This document shows positions 54,993 to 63,865 of a DNA stretch of 64,000 bases, piece after piece. The stretch covers positions 2,544,585 to 2,608,584 of the forward strand of contig NZ_AP021884.1 of NCBI RefSeq assembly GCF_009938015.1, written 5' to 3'. Within the stretch, counting starts at the first letter, position 1; every line of letters begins with the position of its first letter. The DNA is from Sulfuriferula plumbiphila (GTDB lineage: Bacteria > Pseudomonadota > Gammaproteobacteria > Burkholderiales > Sulfuriferulaceae). Made by a program: the position numbers and the translations under genes. The notes under the pieces are model-generated. The model saw nothing but the letters and a program-made list of their open reading frames with translations. It did no database searches and had not been told where the DNA came from.

Positions 54993-55160
54993 TTAACAAT
55001 TACGGCCACGTTGATCGTTTACCCGTCTGAACCTTGCCAGGTTTTTTTCGGCTTTACCCTTATCTTCCTGTTTTTTGCTGCCGCCAAGCTTGCCAGCAAC
55101 TTCCCTGGCCTTGCCTTCGGTTTCTTTAACTCGGCTGACTTGATCCTTGTTCCTGACCAT
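54993..55160 (-). CDS. CsbD-like stress-response protein
   Basis: A small, very charged protein of about 55 residues: NKDQVSRVKETEGKAREVAG followed by KLGGSKKQEDKGKAEKNLAR matches the CsbD pattern (DQVKGRxKExxGKxKExxGK). The last 15 residues (FRRVNDQRGRNC) are unlike CsbD proteins and may reflect a 3' frameshift. The start is uncertain: ATG at 55160 has an AGGAG immediately before it, and 55205 would add 15 residues. It lies 22 bases upstream of the NRAMP-like gene. Confidence 0.65.
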   Translation of the reverse strand: MVRNKDQVSRVKETEGKAREVAGKLGGSKKQEDKGKAEKNLARFRRVNDQRGRNC

Positions 55161-55205
55161 CTCCTGTAAATTGACTACCGGCATTGACCGCCAAGACATG
55201 CTCAT

Positions 55206-55639
55206 GCCGGTTCAGCAATAACGATATAGGTAAGCTTTCTCGTGGTATGTGCGGGCGGGCACAGATCATGAATTTTTCGTTTGGGTGCCTGTGCTGTGCT
55301 GGCACATGGCGAATTTGCCTGTCAGGGCGCTGCACAGGCAGGTTACTGTTGCGCATATTTGAGATGCCGCTGTGTTACGCGGGCACTGAAAGAAGGGCTG
55401 TAAACGTCCTCACGGGAACCCGAACCAAACCGCTACCACGACAGTTGAAGCCACAGGGAACACAGAGGCCATGGACTGGGCGCGGGCTTTGAGGAGAAGT
55501 GTTTTTCTGCTGATGGGTGAGTCTGGAAAAGCCGCCAGCACCTTGTTTTCTGTGCTCTCTGTGGCCAAGGCCGTCAGGATGGCATGCGCGCCGGGCTGGT
55601 CAGACCCTGTCTGCCAGCTCAAGCCTGAGCGACGACTCA
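55206..55639. other. gene-free region containing a repeat copy
   Basis: About 430 bases with no supportable gene between the CsbD-like gene and the 3' end of a REC-GGDEF-EAL gene. It contains an inverted pair GTGCC/GGCAC around TGTGCTGTGCT (about 55286-55306) and the dispersed repeat copy at 55451-55578. Confidence 0.5.
55451..55578 (+). repeat. dispersed MITE-like repeat, copy A
   Basis: A 114-base unit (55451-55564) begins CCACAGGGAACACAG and ends CTGTGCTCTCTGTGG, imperfect terminal inverted repeats of 15 bases (13 matching). The interior (TTTTTCTGCTGATGGG and CTGGAAAAGCCGCCA) and the flank CCAAGGCCGTCAGG match copy B at 59797-59929, which is in the opposite orientation. No open frame with known homology. 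It lies 60 bases after the stop of the REC-GGDEF-EAL gene. Confidence 0.8.
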
Positions 55640-57574
55640 TTAAATGAAAATGCTTGCAGCGATGCCCGTTCGAAGCAAGGTGACCAACTCCTCTGCGGTC
55701 ACCGGCCGGCTGAAATAAAAGCCCTGCCCTTCGCCACAACCCTGGGCCTGCAGGAATGCCAGCTGTTCGCGTGTCTCCACGCCCTCGGCGATGACGCGCT
55801 GATTGAGGCTTTTTCCCATGCTGACGACTGCGGCTACGATCGCGGCATCGTCCGAATCGGCCGTGGCGTGTGTGATGTCACGCATGAACGACTGGTCGAT
55901 CTTCAGGGTGTCAATCGGAAAACGTTTCAGATAGCTCAAGCTGGAATAACCGGTACCGAAGTCATCAATGGCAAGCCGCACGCCCATGGCTTTGAGCACC
56001 TTGAGTATGCAGGCAGTAGAGTCTGCATCATGCATGAGCACGCTTTCGGTCAGCTCGAGTTCGAGATAGCGCGGCGCCAGACCGGTATCTTTCAGGATAC
56101 CCGTCAGACTTTCCAGAAAATCCTTGTGCCTGAACTGCATGGCAGAGATGTTGACCGCCACCGGTATGGGCGGCAAGCCCGCATCCTGCCAGGCCTGGGC
56201 TTGCCGGCAGGCTTCGCGCAGCACCCACGCGCCCATGGGTACGATGAGGCCGCAGTCTTCGGCGATCCAGACAAACTGCTCGGGCAGGATCAGTCCGCGC
56301 TGCGGATGCTGCCAGCGTACCAGTGCCTCGACGCCAGAGATGGTTCCGGTTTCAAGATTGATCTTCGGCTGGTAATGCAGCATGAATTCCTGCCGTTCCA
56401 GGGCGCGGCGCAGCCCACCCTCGATGGAGTGCCGCTCGACGGCCAGGACGTTCATGTCCTGCTCGAAGAACTGGTAATTATTGCGCCCGTTTTCCTTGGC
56501 GTGGTACATCGCGGTATCCGCACTTTTGATCAGGGTATCCGCGTCATGGCCATCCTCAGGGTAGATACTGATGCCGATGCTCACGGTGACGTGGAGTTCG
56601 AGCTGATCGATGCGGTATGGAACAGTTAGCACAGCAAGTATTTTTTGTGCACTGAGCGCGGTATCTTTTGCGTGCTCGACATCGGCAAGCAGTATGACGA
56701 ATTCATCCCCACCCTGGCGGCATACGGTGTCCGAACTGCGCACACCCGCCGTCAAGCGTTTCGCCACCGATTGCAGCAGTTGGTCGCCAACCGCATGCCC
56801 GAGCGAGTCGTTGATGTGTTTAAAGCGGTCCAGATCCAGAAACATCACCGCGAGCTGCTTGCCCTGACGGCGCGCCAGTGCAATCGCCTGGGCAAGCCGG
56901 TCGTTCAGCAGAATGCGGTTAGGCAAATCGGTGAGAGGGTCGTGTTGGGCCAGATGGGCCATCCGGACTTTAGCCTTGTCGATTTCTTCGGCCAGTTCGT
57001 GTGCTTCAATCGTAGCGACGACCAGGCGTTCGTTCGCCTGCTGCAATTGAAGTACGTGATCGTCGAGCGCAGCCTTCTCTTTGGACAACGCCACTTCAGT
57101 GGTGCGGAATCCAGACTCTGCTTCGCGCAGCTCCTGCACCGTCTGTTCCAGCACCAGGCTGTTGCGCTTCGATTCCCTGTGCAACAGGCGTACTTCCAGC
57201 ATGTTGTGGATGCGCGTCAGCACTTCGACCCGATCAAACGGCTTGGTGATGAAATCTTTTGCACCGACTTGCAGTGCGCGCAGCTTGTGTTCCGGTTGGG
57301 CGGTGATCACCAGTACCGGAAGGTAACCGCCCAGTTCGATTTCCTTCAGGCCTTCCATCACCTGGAATCCATCCATTACAGGCATCTGCAGATCAAGCAG
57401 GATGAGGTCGTAACGATTTTTGCGATGCAGCTCATACACCGCATGCGGATCCATCGTAGACGTGATGGAAGTGTAGCCGGCACCGTGCAGCATACGCTCG
57501 AGCAGAAGGACATTGGCCTCCTTGTCGTCAATGATCAGGATGCTGGCGTTAAAAATGTCGGACGCACTGAGCAT
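55640..57574 (-). CDS. response regulator with GGDEF and EAL domains
   Basis: A 644-residue c-di-GMP protein. Receiver (about 10-130; phospho-acceptor in LILLDLQMPVMDG), coiled coil (about 140-210), GGDEF (HDPLTDLPNRILLNDRLAQA; RQGGDEFVIL, motif intact) and EAL (GVEALVRWQHP intact; DDFGTGYSSLSYLKRFPID; AEGVETREQL). Both catalytic signatures are preserved. I chose the ATG at 57574, 16 bases after the hybrid kinase stop; the frame upstream overlaps that gene. Its C-terminal 430 residues are closely similar to the protein at 60132-61895. The hybrid kinase is the likely phosphodonor. Confidence 0.9.
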   Translation of the reverse strand: MLSASDIFNASILIIDDKEANVLLLERMLHGAGYTSITSTMDPHAVYELHRKNRYDLILLDLQMPVMDGFQVMEGLKEIELGGYLPVLVITAQPEHKLRALQVGAKDFITKPFDRVEVLTRIHNMLEVRLLHRESKRNSLVLEQTVQELREAESGFRTTEVALSKEKAALDDHVLQLQQANERLVVATIEAHELAEEIDKAKVRMAHLAQHDPLTDLPNRILLNDRLAQAIALARRQGKQLAVMFLDLDRFKHINDSLGHAVGDQLLQSVAKRLTAGVRSSDTVCRQGGDEFVILLADVEHAKDTALSAQKILAVLTVPYRIDQLELHVTVSIGISIYPEDGHDADTLIKSADTAMYHAKENGRNNYQFFEQDMNVLAVERHSIEGGLRRALERQEFMLHYQPKINLETGTISGVEALVRWQHPQRGLILPEQFVWIAEDCGLIVPMGAWVLREACRQAQAWQDAGLPPIPVAVNISAMQFRHKDFLESLTGILKDTGLAPRYLELELTESVLMHDADSTACILKVLKAMGVRLAIDDFGTGYSSLSYLKRFPIDTLKIDQSFMRDITHATADSDDAAIVAAVVSMGKSLNQRVIAEGVETREQLAFLQAQGCGEGQGFYFSRPVTAEELVTLLRTGIAASIFI

Positions 57575-57590
57575 AATTATTTGTACTGCC

Positions 57591-59672
57591 TTATTTGCAC
57601 TGACTGATCCCTTTTTCTGCAAACTCCAGCGCTTCGTCCAGCGTGTCCAGGAACCCATTGACCTTGATCGGTTTGGTGAGATAGCGGAAGAATCCCGCCT
57701 CCAGGCCCTTTACGATGTCGCGCGGAATAGCGTTGGCACTCAGGGCCACCACGGGGATGTGCGCCGTCGCCGGATCTTCGCGCAGTATTTTCAGTGCTTC
57801 GATACCGTTGATGCCGGGCAGATTGATATCCATCAGGATCACCTCCGGCTGAAAGGCACGGGCAATTTCGATGCCGAGATGTCCGTCCGCTGCACTCAAC
57901 AGGCGCAGATCGGAGCGGCGCGCAATCAGTTGCTCGACCAGCTTCAGGTTGGCCTGGTTGTCCTCTACATAGAGCAGCGTGCGCAACGCTGCGGCGTTGT
58001 GAACTTGCGCCTGGGCAACTGGCGTGGATTCGGCGATGCCAGCCACAATTTGGGGTGTGGCGGCCGCGATCAGTTCGATCCAGAACACGCTCCCCATCCC
58101 GATGGTGCTTTCCACGCCGATTACGCCCCCCATCAGTTCGACCAGCCGCTTGGTCACCACCAGGCCGATGCCGGTGCCTTCCTCGGCACTGGCTTCCTGG
58201 CCGAGACGGTTGAACGGCTGGAACAGTTGCGCCAGCTTTTCCGCAGGCAAGCCCGCGCCGGTGTCGGCGACGCTGATACGAATGCGCTCCGGCGCGCTTG
58301 CGCTGCACGCCACGACGACGGTTCCGCCTGCCTGGTTGTATTTGATCGCATTGGAAAGCAGGTTAATGAGAACCTGCTTGACCCGGGTTCGGTCGGCCTT
58401 GACAAAGCAAGGGATGTCGAACCGGGGGAAGCTCATCCGGATGCCCCGTTTTTGCCCCTGCGGTTCGATCATGGCCTGGCATTCGAGCATGACTTCGGCC
58501 AGCAACACCGGTTCCAGCGACAGCGACAGCCTGCCGGACTCGATCACCGCGAGATCGAGGATTTCGTTGATCAGCTCCAGCAGATACCAGCCTCCCTTGA
58601 GAATCTGCTCTATGCTCGCCTGCTGCGAGGATGTTGGCGGCGGCGAATCGGACTCCATCAACTGGGCGAAACCAAGGATCGCATTGAGCGGGCTGCGCAG
58701 CTCATGGCTCATGCTGGACAGGAAATCCGATTTCGCCAGGTTGGCCTTTTCCGCAGCGGACTTGGCGTCGGTCAGCGCGGCCTCAACCTGCCTGCGTTCG
58801 GTCAGGTCACGGGTTAATTTGGCGAAACCGCGCAGATTGCCGAGTTGATCCCGAATCGCCGTGTACACCACGTTGGCCCAGAAGCGCGACCCGTCCTTGC
58901 GCACCCGCCAGCCTTCGTCCTCGAAGCGGCCGTTGGCCATCACCGCCTCCAGGTCACGCCGGGGCTTGCCGTTGTTGACGTCTTCCCCAAGATAAAACCG
59001 CGAGAAGTGCTGGCCGACGATATCTTCCTCATGGTAGCCCTTGATCCGCTCCGCCCCGGCATTCCAGCTCACCACGCGCCCCTCCGGATCAAGCATGACA
59101 ATGGCGTAGTCGGTCACGCTCTCTACCATCAGGCGGAAGCTCTCCTCGGTCCAGCGCAGTTTCTCTTCCACCAGTTTGCGCGCGGTGTTGTCGGTGCCGA
59201 TCAACAGATAGCCGATGATTCCATCCAGATCGTTGCGCAGCGCCGTGACCGACACCACCGCCGGAAAACGGCTGCCGTCCTTGCGGATGTAGGTCAATTC
59301 ATAGATATCCGCAATCCCGCGCGAGGCCTTGAAGGCCAGCGCCTCGAAGCCCGGGGTAATGGGGGTGGCGAGCTCCAGCCCCAACGCGATGGCGCGCGCG
59401 ATCAGCTCCTGCGGATCGGAAATGTCGGCCGGGGTGATCCTGTTCACCACTTCGGCCGCCGCGTAGCCCAGCATGTGCTCAGCGCCGACGTTGAACAATT
59501 GAATGACGCCCTTCTCGTCGGTGGCAATACTCGAAAAGTTGGCGCTGTTGAATATCGCGTTCTGCAACGCCCCGGTTTTAAGCAGCGCCTCTTGGCGGCG
59601 GCGCTCGGTGATGCCATCCGTCGTGGCAGCTTGGCCGTTGGGAATGAGTGAATCGAGTGGTTTTTCAGACAT
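57591..59672 (-). CDS. PAS-domain hybrid sensor histidine kinase
   Basis: A 693-residue cytoplasmic hybrid kinase. Two PAS domains occupy about 35-160 and 165-290 (FSSIATDEKGVIQLFNVGAE; VMLDPEGRVVSWNAGAERIK). HisKA has FLSSMSHELRSPLNAILGFA. HATPase has QVLINLLSNAIKYN, VADTGAGLP and GTGIGLVVTKRL. A C-terminal receiver (about 565-685) has VILMDINLPGING with phospho-acceptor Asp and a TKPI lysine. No membrane segment. It precedes the REC-GGDEF-EAL gene by 16 bases, suggesting a phosphorelay to c-di-GMP. Confidence 0.9.
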   Translation of the reverse strand: MSEKPLDSLIPNGQAATTDGITERRRQEALLKTGALQNAIFNSANFSSIATDEKGVIQLFNVGAEHMLGYAAAEVVNRITPADISDPQELIARAIALGLELATPITPGFEALAFKASRGIADIYELTYIRKDGSRFPAVVSVTALRNDLDGIIGYLLIGTDNTARKLVEEKLRWTEESFRLMVESVTDYAIVMLDPEGRVVSWNAGAERIKGYHEEDIVGQHFSRFYLGEDVNNGKPRRDLEAVMANGRFEDEGWRVRKDGSRFWANVVYTAIRDQLGNLRGFAKLTRDLTERRQVEAALTDAKSAAEKANLAKSDFLSSMSHELRSPLNAILGFAQLMESDSPPPTSSQQASIEQILKGGWYLLELINEILDLAVIESGRLSLSLEPVLLAEVMLECQAMIEPQGQKRGIRMSFPRFDIPCFVKADRTRVKQVLINLLSNAIKYNQAGGTVVVACSASAPERIRISVADTGAGLPAEKLAQLFQPFNRLGQEASAEEGTGIGLVVTKRLVELMGGVIGVESTIGMGSVFWIELIAAATPQIVAGIAESTPVAQAQVHNAAALRTLLYVEDNQANLKLVEQLIARRSDLRLLSAADGHLGIEIARAFQPEVILMDINLPGINGIEALKILREDPATAHIPVVALSANAIPRDIVKGLEAGFFRYLTKPIKVNGFLDTLDEALEFAEKGISQCK

Positions 59673-60131
59673 GGGCTTACCTGCTTATCAGCGGCACATT
59701 AAGACCGGCGGCTTTCCGAAGTGGTGTAACCCAAACCTGCCTGGGCAGTGCCTGGGTACATACAAGGAATTACATAATCTCCAGCACTATCACCCTGAAA
59801 ACGGCCCTGGCCACAGAGAGCACAGAGTGGAAACAGGGTATTGGCGGCTTTTCCAGGCTCGCCCATCAGCAGAAAAAACAGTTCCCCCCACAACTCGCGC
59901 CCACTCCATGGCCAGTGTATTCCCTGTGGCTGCGACTCTTTTCAGGATTATCGAAACACCGGGAAGCCATGCAAACGGCTCCGCTGCCGCGTCGACCCAT
60001 TTGCCTTCGATGGGCAAGGATACCCTGCATCATGCGCCGTGTCGTCAGGTCTTTATGGCCAAGATTCCGCAGGATGGCATGCCAGGAACACTGCACGCCG
60101 CAATCCGGTCGGCATGGGAAAGCCGGGGGCA
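59673..60131. other. gene-free region containing a repeat copy
   Basis: About 460 bases between two signalling genes. It contains repeat copy B (59797-59929). The rest (59930-60131) has open frames but no recognisable protein, ribosome site or domain. It should hold the promoter of the hybrid kinase gene at its left end. Confidence 0.5.
59797..59929 (-). repeat. dispersed MITE-like repeat, copy B
   Basis: A 119-base unit (59811-59929), inverted relative to copy A at 55451. Terminal sequences CCACAGAGAGCACAG and, read on the other strand, CCACAGGGAATACAC. Internal blocks shared with copy A include TTTTTCTGCTGATGGG and CTGGAAAAGCCGCCA, plus the flank CTGAAAACGGCCCTGG. Judged by eye the two copies agree at most positions with a few small insertions. 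Confidence 0.8.
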
Positions 60132-61895
60132 TCAATGGGGAAGGGTGGGTGATACGCCAGTTTGCAGCAAGGTGGCGAGCGCCCCTGCCACCACCGGACG
60201 GCCGAAATAGTAGCCCTGGCCCTCGTCGCAATGCTGGGCCAGAAGAAATGCGTACTGCTCTGGTGTTTCCACGCCCTCCGCAATGACGCGTTGCTTGAGG
60301 CTTTTACCCATGCTGATCACGGCACTGACGATGGTGGCGTCGTCCGGGTTGCTGGTCATCTGGTTCACGAACGACTGGTCGATCTTCAGGGTATCGATCG
60401 GAAACTGCCTCAGATAACTCAGGCTGGAATAGCCGGTGCCGAAGTCATCGACTGCAAGCTTTACGCCCAGGTCTGCGAGCGCATGCAGCACGGAATCGGT
60501 AGAGGCGGCATCCCGCATGAGCACGCTTTCGGTCAGTTCGAGTTCCAGATAACGCGGCTCCAAACGCGTATCCGCGAGGGTCGCGCGTATATTTTCGAGA
60601 AAATCCTTGGCGCGGAACTCGAGCGCGGAAGTGTTGACGGCGACGGTGATCGGCGGCAAGCCAGCCTGTCTCCAGGCCCGGGCCTGGAGACAGGCTTCGC
60701 GCAGCACCCAGCGGCCAATCGGCAGGATCAGGCCACAGTCTTCGGCGATGGTCACGAACTGCGCCGGCGCCAGCAGCCCGCGTTGCGGATGCTGCCAGCG
60801 GATCAGCGCCTCGACGCCGACGATCGTGCCGCTGTGAAGGTTTATTTTCGGCTGATAGTGCAACACGAATTCGTGCCGTTCCAGCGCGCGGCGCAGGCTG
60901 GCTTCGACAGACTGCCGCTGGACCGCCCGGACATTCATGCTCTGTTCGAAGAATTTGTAATTGTTGCGCCCGTTTTCCTTGGCATGGTACATCGCGGTGT
61001 CCGCATTCTTGATCAGGGTTTCCGCATCCTGACCATCGTCGGGGTAGACGCTGATACCGATACTCACGCTGATATGGAGATCGTGCCGGTCGATGCGGTG
61101 AGACAGCGCAAGCGCCGCGAGCATCTTTTGCGCAGACAGCGCCGCGTCTTCTGCGTGCTCGATATGGGGAAGCAGCAGCACGAATTCATCCCCGCCCTGG
61201 CGGCTGATGGTGTCCGAGTGACGCACACAACCCACCAGGCGTTGGGCTACCGACTGCAGCAGCTGGTCGCCAACCGCATGCCCCAGGGAGTCGTTGATGT
61301 GTTTGAACCGATCCAGGTCCATAAACATCACCGCAAGTTGCCTGCCTTGACGACGGGCCAACTCAATCGCCTGGCCAAGCCGGTCTTGCAGCAGTATTCG
61401 ATTCGGCAAACCGGTGAGCACATCGTGATGGGCCAAATGATCCAGCTGATCTTTAGCCGTTTGGACTTGTTCGGCCAGTTTGTGTGCTTCAATGGTAGCG
61501 ATGACCAGGTGTGCATTGGCTTGCTGCAACATAATCATATGATCGTCGGACGCTGCCTGTATCGTCTCTGCCGCGCGAATTTCCCGCTCGCGCGAGGTGG
61601 CCGCCCCTTCGCGCACATGGGCTTCTCCTTCCCGTGCCTGCGCCGCCCCCTCGCGCAGATGGGCAGCATTTTCACGCAAGTCGGCAGCATTTTCACGCAA
61701 ATGCGCGGCATCTTCTCGTGCCGCGGCCGATTTCTCGCGGCTTAGAACGGCCGCTTCATCGTCAATGACGGCGCTTTCCCTGCGCGTGACATCTTTTTCG
61801 AGGACAGCTGGCAAGCGGTCTTTGTGCCGGCTTGACACGCCCGGTTGACTTGGGTCATCGGTATCAGCAGCGCCGTCATTGTCATTTCTGGTCAT
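60132..61895 (-). CDS. GGDEF-EAL protein with heptad-repeat coiled-coil N-terminus
   Basis: A 587-residue soluble c-di-GMP protein. Residues 52-107 are eight consecutive 7-residue repeats (pattern LRENAAD, LRENAAH, LREGAAQ, AREGEAH), predicted as a long coiled coil. Then comes a GGDEF domain (HDVLTGLPNRILLQDRLGQA; RQGGDEFVLL intact) and an EAL domain (GVEALIRWQHP; DDFGTGYSSLSYLRQFPID; AEGVETPEQY). There is no receiver. From residue about 115 onward it is a close paralogue of the REC-GGDEF-EAL at 55640-57574. It lies 25 bases after the kaiC-like gene and is probably co-transcribed with it. Confidence 0.9.
   Translation of the reverse strand: MTRNDNDGAADTDDPSQPGVSSRHKDRLPAVLEKDVTRRESAVIDDEAAVLSREKSAAAREDAAHLRENAADLRENAAHLREGAAQAREGEAHVREGAATSREREIRAAETIQAASDDHMIMLQQANAHLVIATIEAHKLAEQVQTAKDQLDHLAHHDVLTGLPNRILLQDRLGQAIELARRQGRQLAVMFMDLDRFKHINDSLGHAVGDQLLQSVAQRLVGCVRHSDTISRQGGDEFVLLLPHIEHAEDAALSAQKMLAALALSHRIDRHDLHISVSIGISVYPDDGQDAETLIKNADTAMYHAKENGRNNYKFFEQSMNVRAVQRQSVEASLRRALERHEFVLHYQPKINLHSGTIVGVEALIRWQHPQRGLLAPAQFVTIAEDCGLILPIGRWVLREACLQARAWRQAGLPPITVAVNTSALEFRAKDFLENIRATLADTRLEPRYLELELTESVLMRDAASTDSVLHALADLGVKLAVDDFGTGYSSLSYLRQFPIDTLKIDQSFVNQMTSNPDDATIVSAVISMGKSLKQRVIAEGVETPEQYAFLLAQHCDEGQGYYFGRPVVAGALATLLQTGVSPTLPH
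61575..61742 (-). repeat. 21-base tandem repeat encoding heptads
   Basis: Eight degenerate 21-base units within the GGDEF-EAL gene, encoding the seven-residue pattern x-R-E-x-A-A-x. Units 3 and 4 (LRENAAD and LRENAAH) are almost the same at DNA level. In-frame expansion or contraction would lengthen or shorten the coiled coil without changing the frame. Confidence 0.75.
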
Positions 61896-61920
61896 TACCG
61901 CCCTCCATCATCCGGGCTGG

Positions 61921-63381
61921 CTACGGGGTGACCGTGGGCCGGCCCGACATGATTCCGGCATACTCCGACAAGGTCTCGCCAACAATGATGCCATCGTCGT
62001 TAATGTCAAACAGTCGAATGTCCTTGCTGTGCTCACTGCCACGTACCTTGACGACCGAGAAGACGCGTTTGAACTGGCCCACGATTTCGATATAGCGCTG
62101 CACAATAATTGCGTCAGCGAGAAAAGCACTTCCAAACGGGCTGAAGCGCAAATCGGTGTAGCGGTCTTCCAGTTCCGAGGTCATCAATATGGTCACGCCC
62201 ATGGCGGTCAGCTCGGCAATCATCCGGTACAGCGATCCGCGAAAATCTTCGCTGAACTCGGGTGCCAGTGCCAGCTCAAATCCAGACAGGGAGTCAATGA
62301 CGAGGCGCTTTGCCTGCATTCGATGAATCATTTCGATCAAATCATGCAAGGTTTCATCAATCGACAAATCCAGGGAACGCGTGTCGACCACCCCCACTTG
62401 TCCAGCCTTGACCAGCGCATACAGCTTATTGCTGAGCAGCTGGCTGGGGCTCTTCTCAAACGCCGCAATCACACCGGGTTCGCCCCTGCGTACACCTTCG
62501 GCGAGAAATTCCGTCGCCAATATGGTTTTTCCGGAACCGGATGGCCCGACCACGAGCAGCGAATAGCCAACCGGCAAGCCGCCGCCCAGCATTTCATCCA
62601 GGCCAGGTATTCCCATCGGAACACGTTCCTCTCCCCTGGCTACCTTGATTGCGGACTCAACCGCTGTGCCCTGTTGGATAATCGCACGCGGGAAAACCTG
62701 AATGCCTTCATCATTAATACGGAACGTATGCAAACCGGGTGCCTGGGCCTGGCCACGCATTTTGACCACTTGCATCTTGCGCACCATGGAGTTGCGCTGC
62801 AAATTTTGCGAAAGCCACAGGATGCCATCCGCCACTGTAAAGACAGGGCTGGACTCTGATTCCGGCAGCAGATATTCACCGATCAAGAATGTGGTTGCCT
62901 GCCAGCTCGTCATTTGCATGCCCAGTTGCTGCACGAAGCGCTGCAGCTCGGACGCCCCCTGTTCCTCCTGCCTCGCTGACTGCACGACTGATCGAAACGA
63001 ATCAACAAATACCAGGCTGGGCGCATAGTCTTTCACTTCTTCGGCAATGCGTGACAATACGCGGTCAAAATCTCCCTCCAGCAGGTCTTCAGACAGGTTG
63101 ACGAAGCGGATCGATTGATTGACTTTATTGATATCAAAAAACGGAAATTGCTGCTGATAACGGAGCATCTTCAAAGCGGGTTCCCCGAGTACCGTGAAGA
63201 ACAGTGCCCGGTTATACGGGTTTGCCAGCGCGAACATGATCTGGTGGGCGAGCGTTGTTTTTCCGCTTCCCGGCGTGCCCGCAATCAGGTTAAACGAGAA
63301 TTCCGGCAGGCCTCCGCCCAACAGGTTGTCCAGACCAGGTACGCCCGTTGTCAGACGACGTATGCTTACCTTGTTACTCAT
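61921..63381 (-). CDS. KaiC-like double RecA-domain ATPase
   Basis: A 486-residue protein of two tandem KaiC domains. The first P-loop is GTPGSGKTT (about 35-43), the second VGPSGSGKTILATEFL (about 279-286). Walker B-like strands are SLVFVDSFRS and RLVIDSLSGFEL, and GIPGLDEMLGGGLP begins domain two as in KaiC CII. No KaiA or KaiB gene is nearby. The ATG at 63381 follows AAGGAG; it overlaps the preceding broken gene. Non-cyanobacterial KaiC proteins beside c-di-GMP and kinase genes are thought to be signal-transducing ATPases; a clock role is not supported here. Confidence 0.9.
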   Translation of the reverse strand: MSNKVSIRRLTTGVPGLDNLLGGGLPEFSFNLIAGTPGSGKTTLAHQIMFALANPYNRALFFTVLGEPALKMLRYQQQFPFFDINKVNQSIRFVNLSEDLLEGDFDRVLSRIAEEVKDYAPSLVFVDSFRSVVQSARQEEQGASELQRFVQQLGMQMTSWQATTFLIGEYLLPESESSPVFTVADGILWLSQNLQRNSMVRKMQVVKMRGQAQAPGLHTFRINDEGIQVFPRAIIQQGTAVESAIKVARGEERVPMGIPGLDEMLGGGLPVGYSLLVVGPSGSGKTILATEFLAEGVRRGEPGVIAAFEKSPSQLLSNKLYALVKAGQVGVVDTRSLDLSIDETLHDLIEMIHRMQAKRLVIDSLSGFELALAPEFSEDFRGSLYRMIAELTAMGVTILMTSELEDRYTDLRFSPFGSAFLADAIIVQRYIEIVGQFKRVFSVVKVRGSEHSKDIRLFDINDDGIIVGETLSEYAGIMSGRPTVTP

Positions 63382-63797
63382 TTTTGAACTCCTTGCCGGC
63401 CCTATCCGAAGCATCATTGCCCCAAGCCGAACGTAAAATACGGGTCGTTAACTGCTCGCCGATTAACCCGGCCAGAATGTCGGTGAAAGTGATCAGTAGC
63501 AGACTGTTTGCTGTGCTGGCCTGCCCAGGCGTTTGCCCTGCAAGGCTCATTTTTAATTCCGCGAACCGGTGATCAGTGCGGGCTGACGGTGAGCTGGCCG
63601 CAAGCCAGGGAAAGCTTGACTGGGTAAGTGAAGACACTTCTCGCGTAAAGTGAATTGAATCCCCCTTCACCGACGATAGAAATGATTTGGATCGCCATCT
63701 GTTCCCATAAGTTAATCGCGGCATCCGCAACTTTTTCAGTGTGCTGTGCCATGCGACTTTTAATTATCTGGTGCCGCAGCAAGTCCCTGGTTTCCAT
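63374..63797 (-). pseudogene. conserved hypothetical gene upstream of kaiC, frameshifted
   Basis: Two overlapping minus-strand frames join into one plausible protein of about 140 residues. The N-terminal half reads METRDLLRHQIIKS and then WEQMAIQIISIVGEGGFNSL up to 63573. The C-terminal half, in another frame, reads SSLTQSSFPWLAASS, RFAELKMSLAGQTPGQA, LLLITFTDILAGLIGEQLTT and LRSAWGNDAS and stops at 63374. Loss of one base near 63615-63640 explains the split. I recall similar intact proteins encoded beside bacterial kaiC genes, but their function is unknown to me. It is either a recent mutation or a sequence error. The stop overlaps the kaiC start, implying translational coupling. Confidence 0.7.
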
Positions 63798-63865
63798 AAG
63801 AAATATCTCAATAATCGGTCGATATAACGACGTTGACGGAAGACAGCCGCTGTTTCAATCCGCTA

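Noticed and set aside
59648-60286. 212-codon plus-strand open frame between two signalling genes
   Set aside because: It runs over the MITE-like repeat and into the 3' end of the GGDEF-EAL gene on the other strand, with no domain or conserved look.
61921-63381. Circadian clock KaiC
   Set aside because: No kaiA or kaiB, and I could not identify the Ser-Thr phosphosites of clock KaiC; the neighbours are c-di-GMP and kinase genes.
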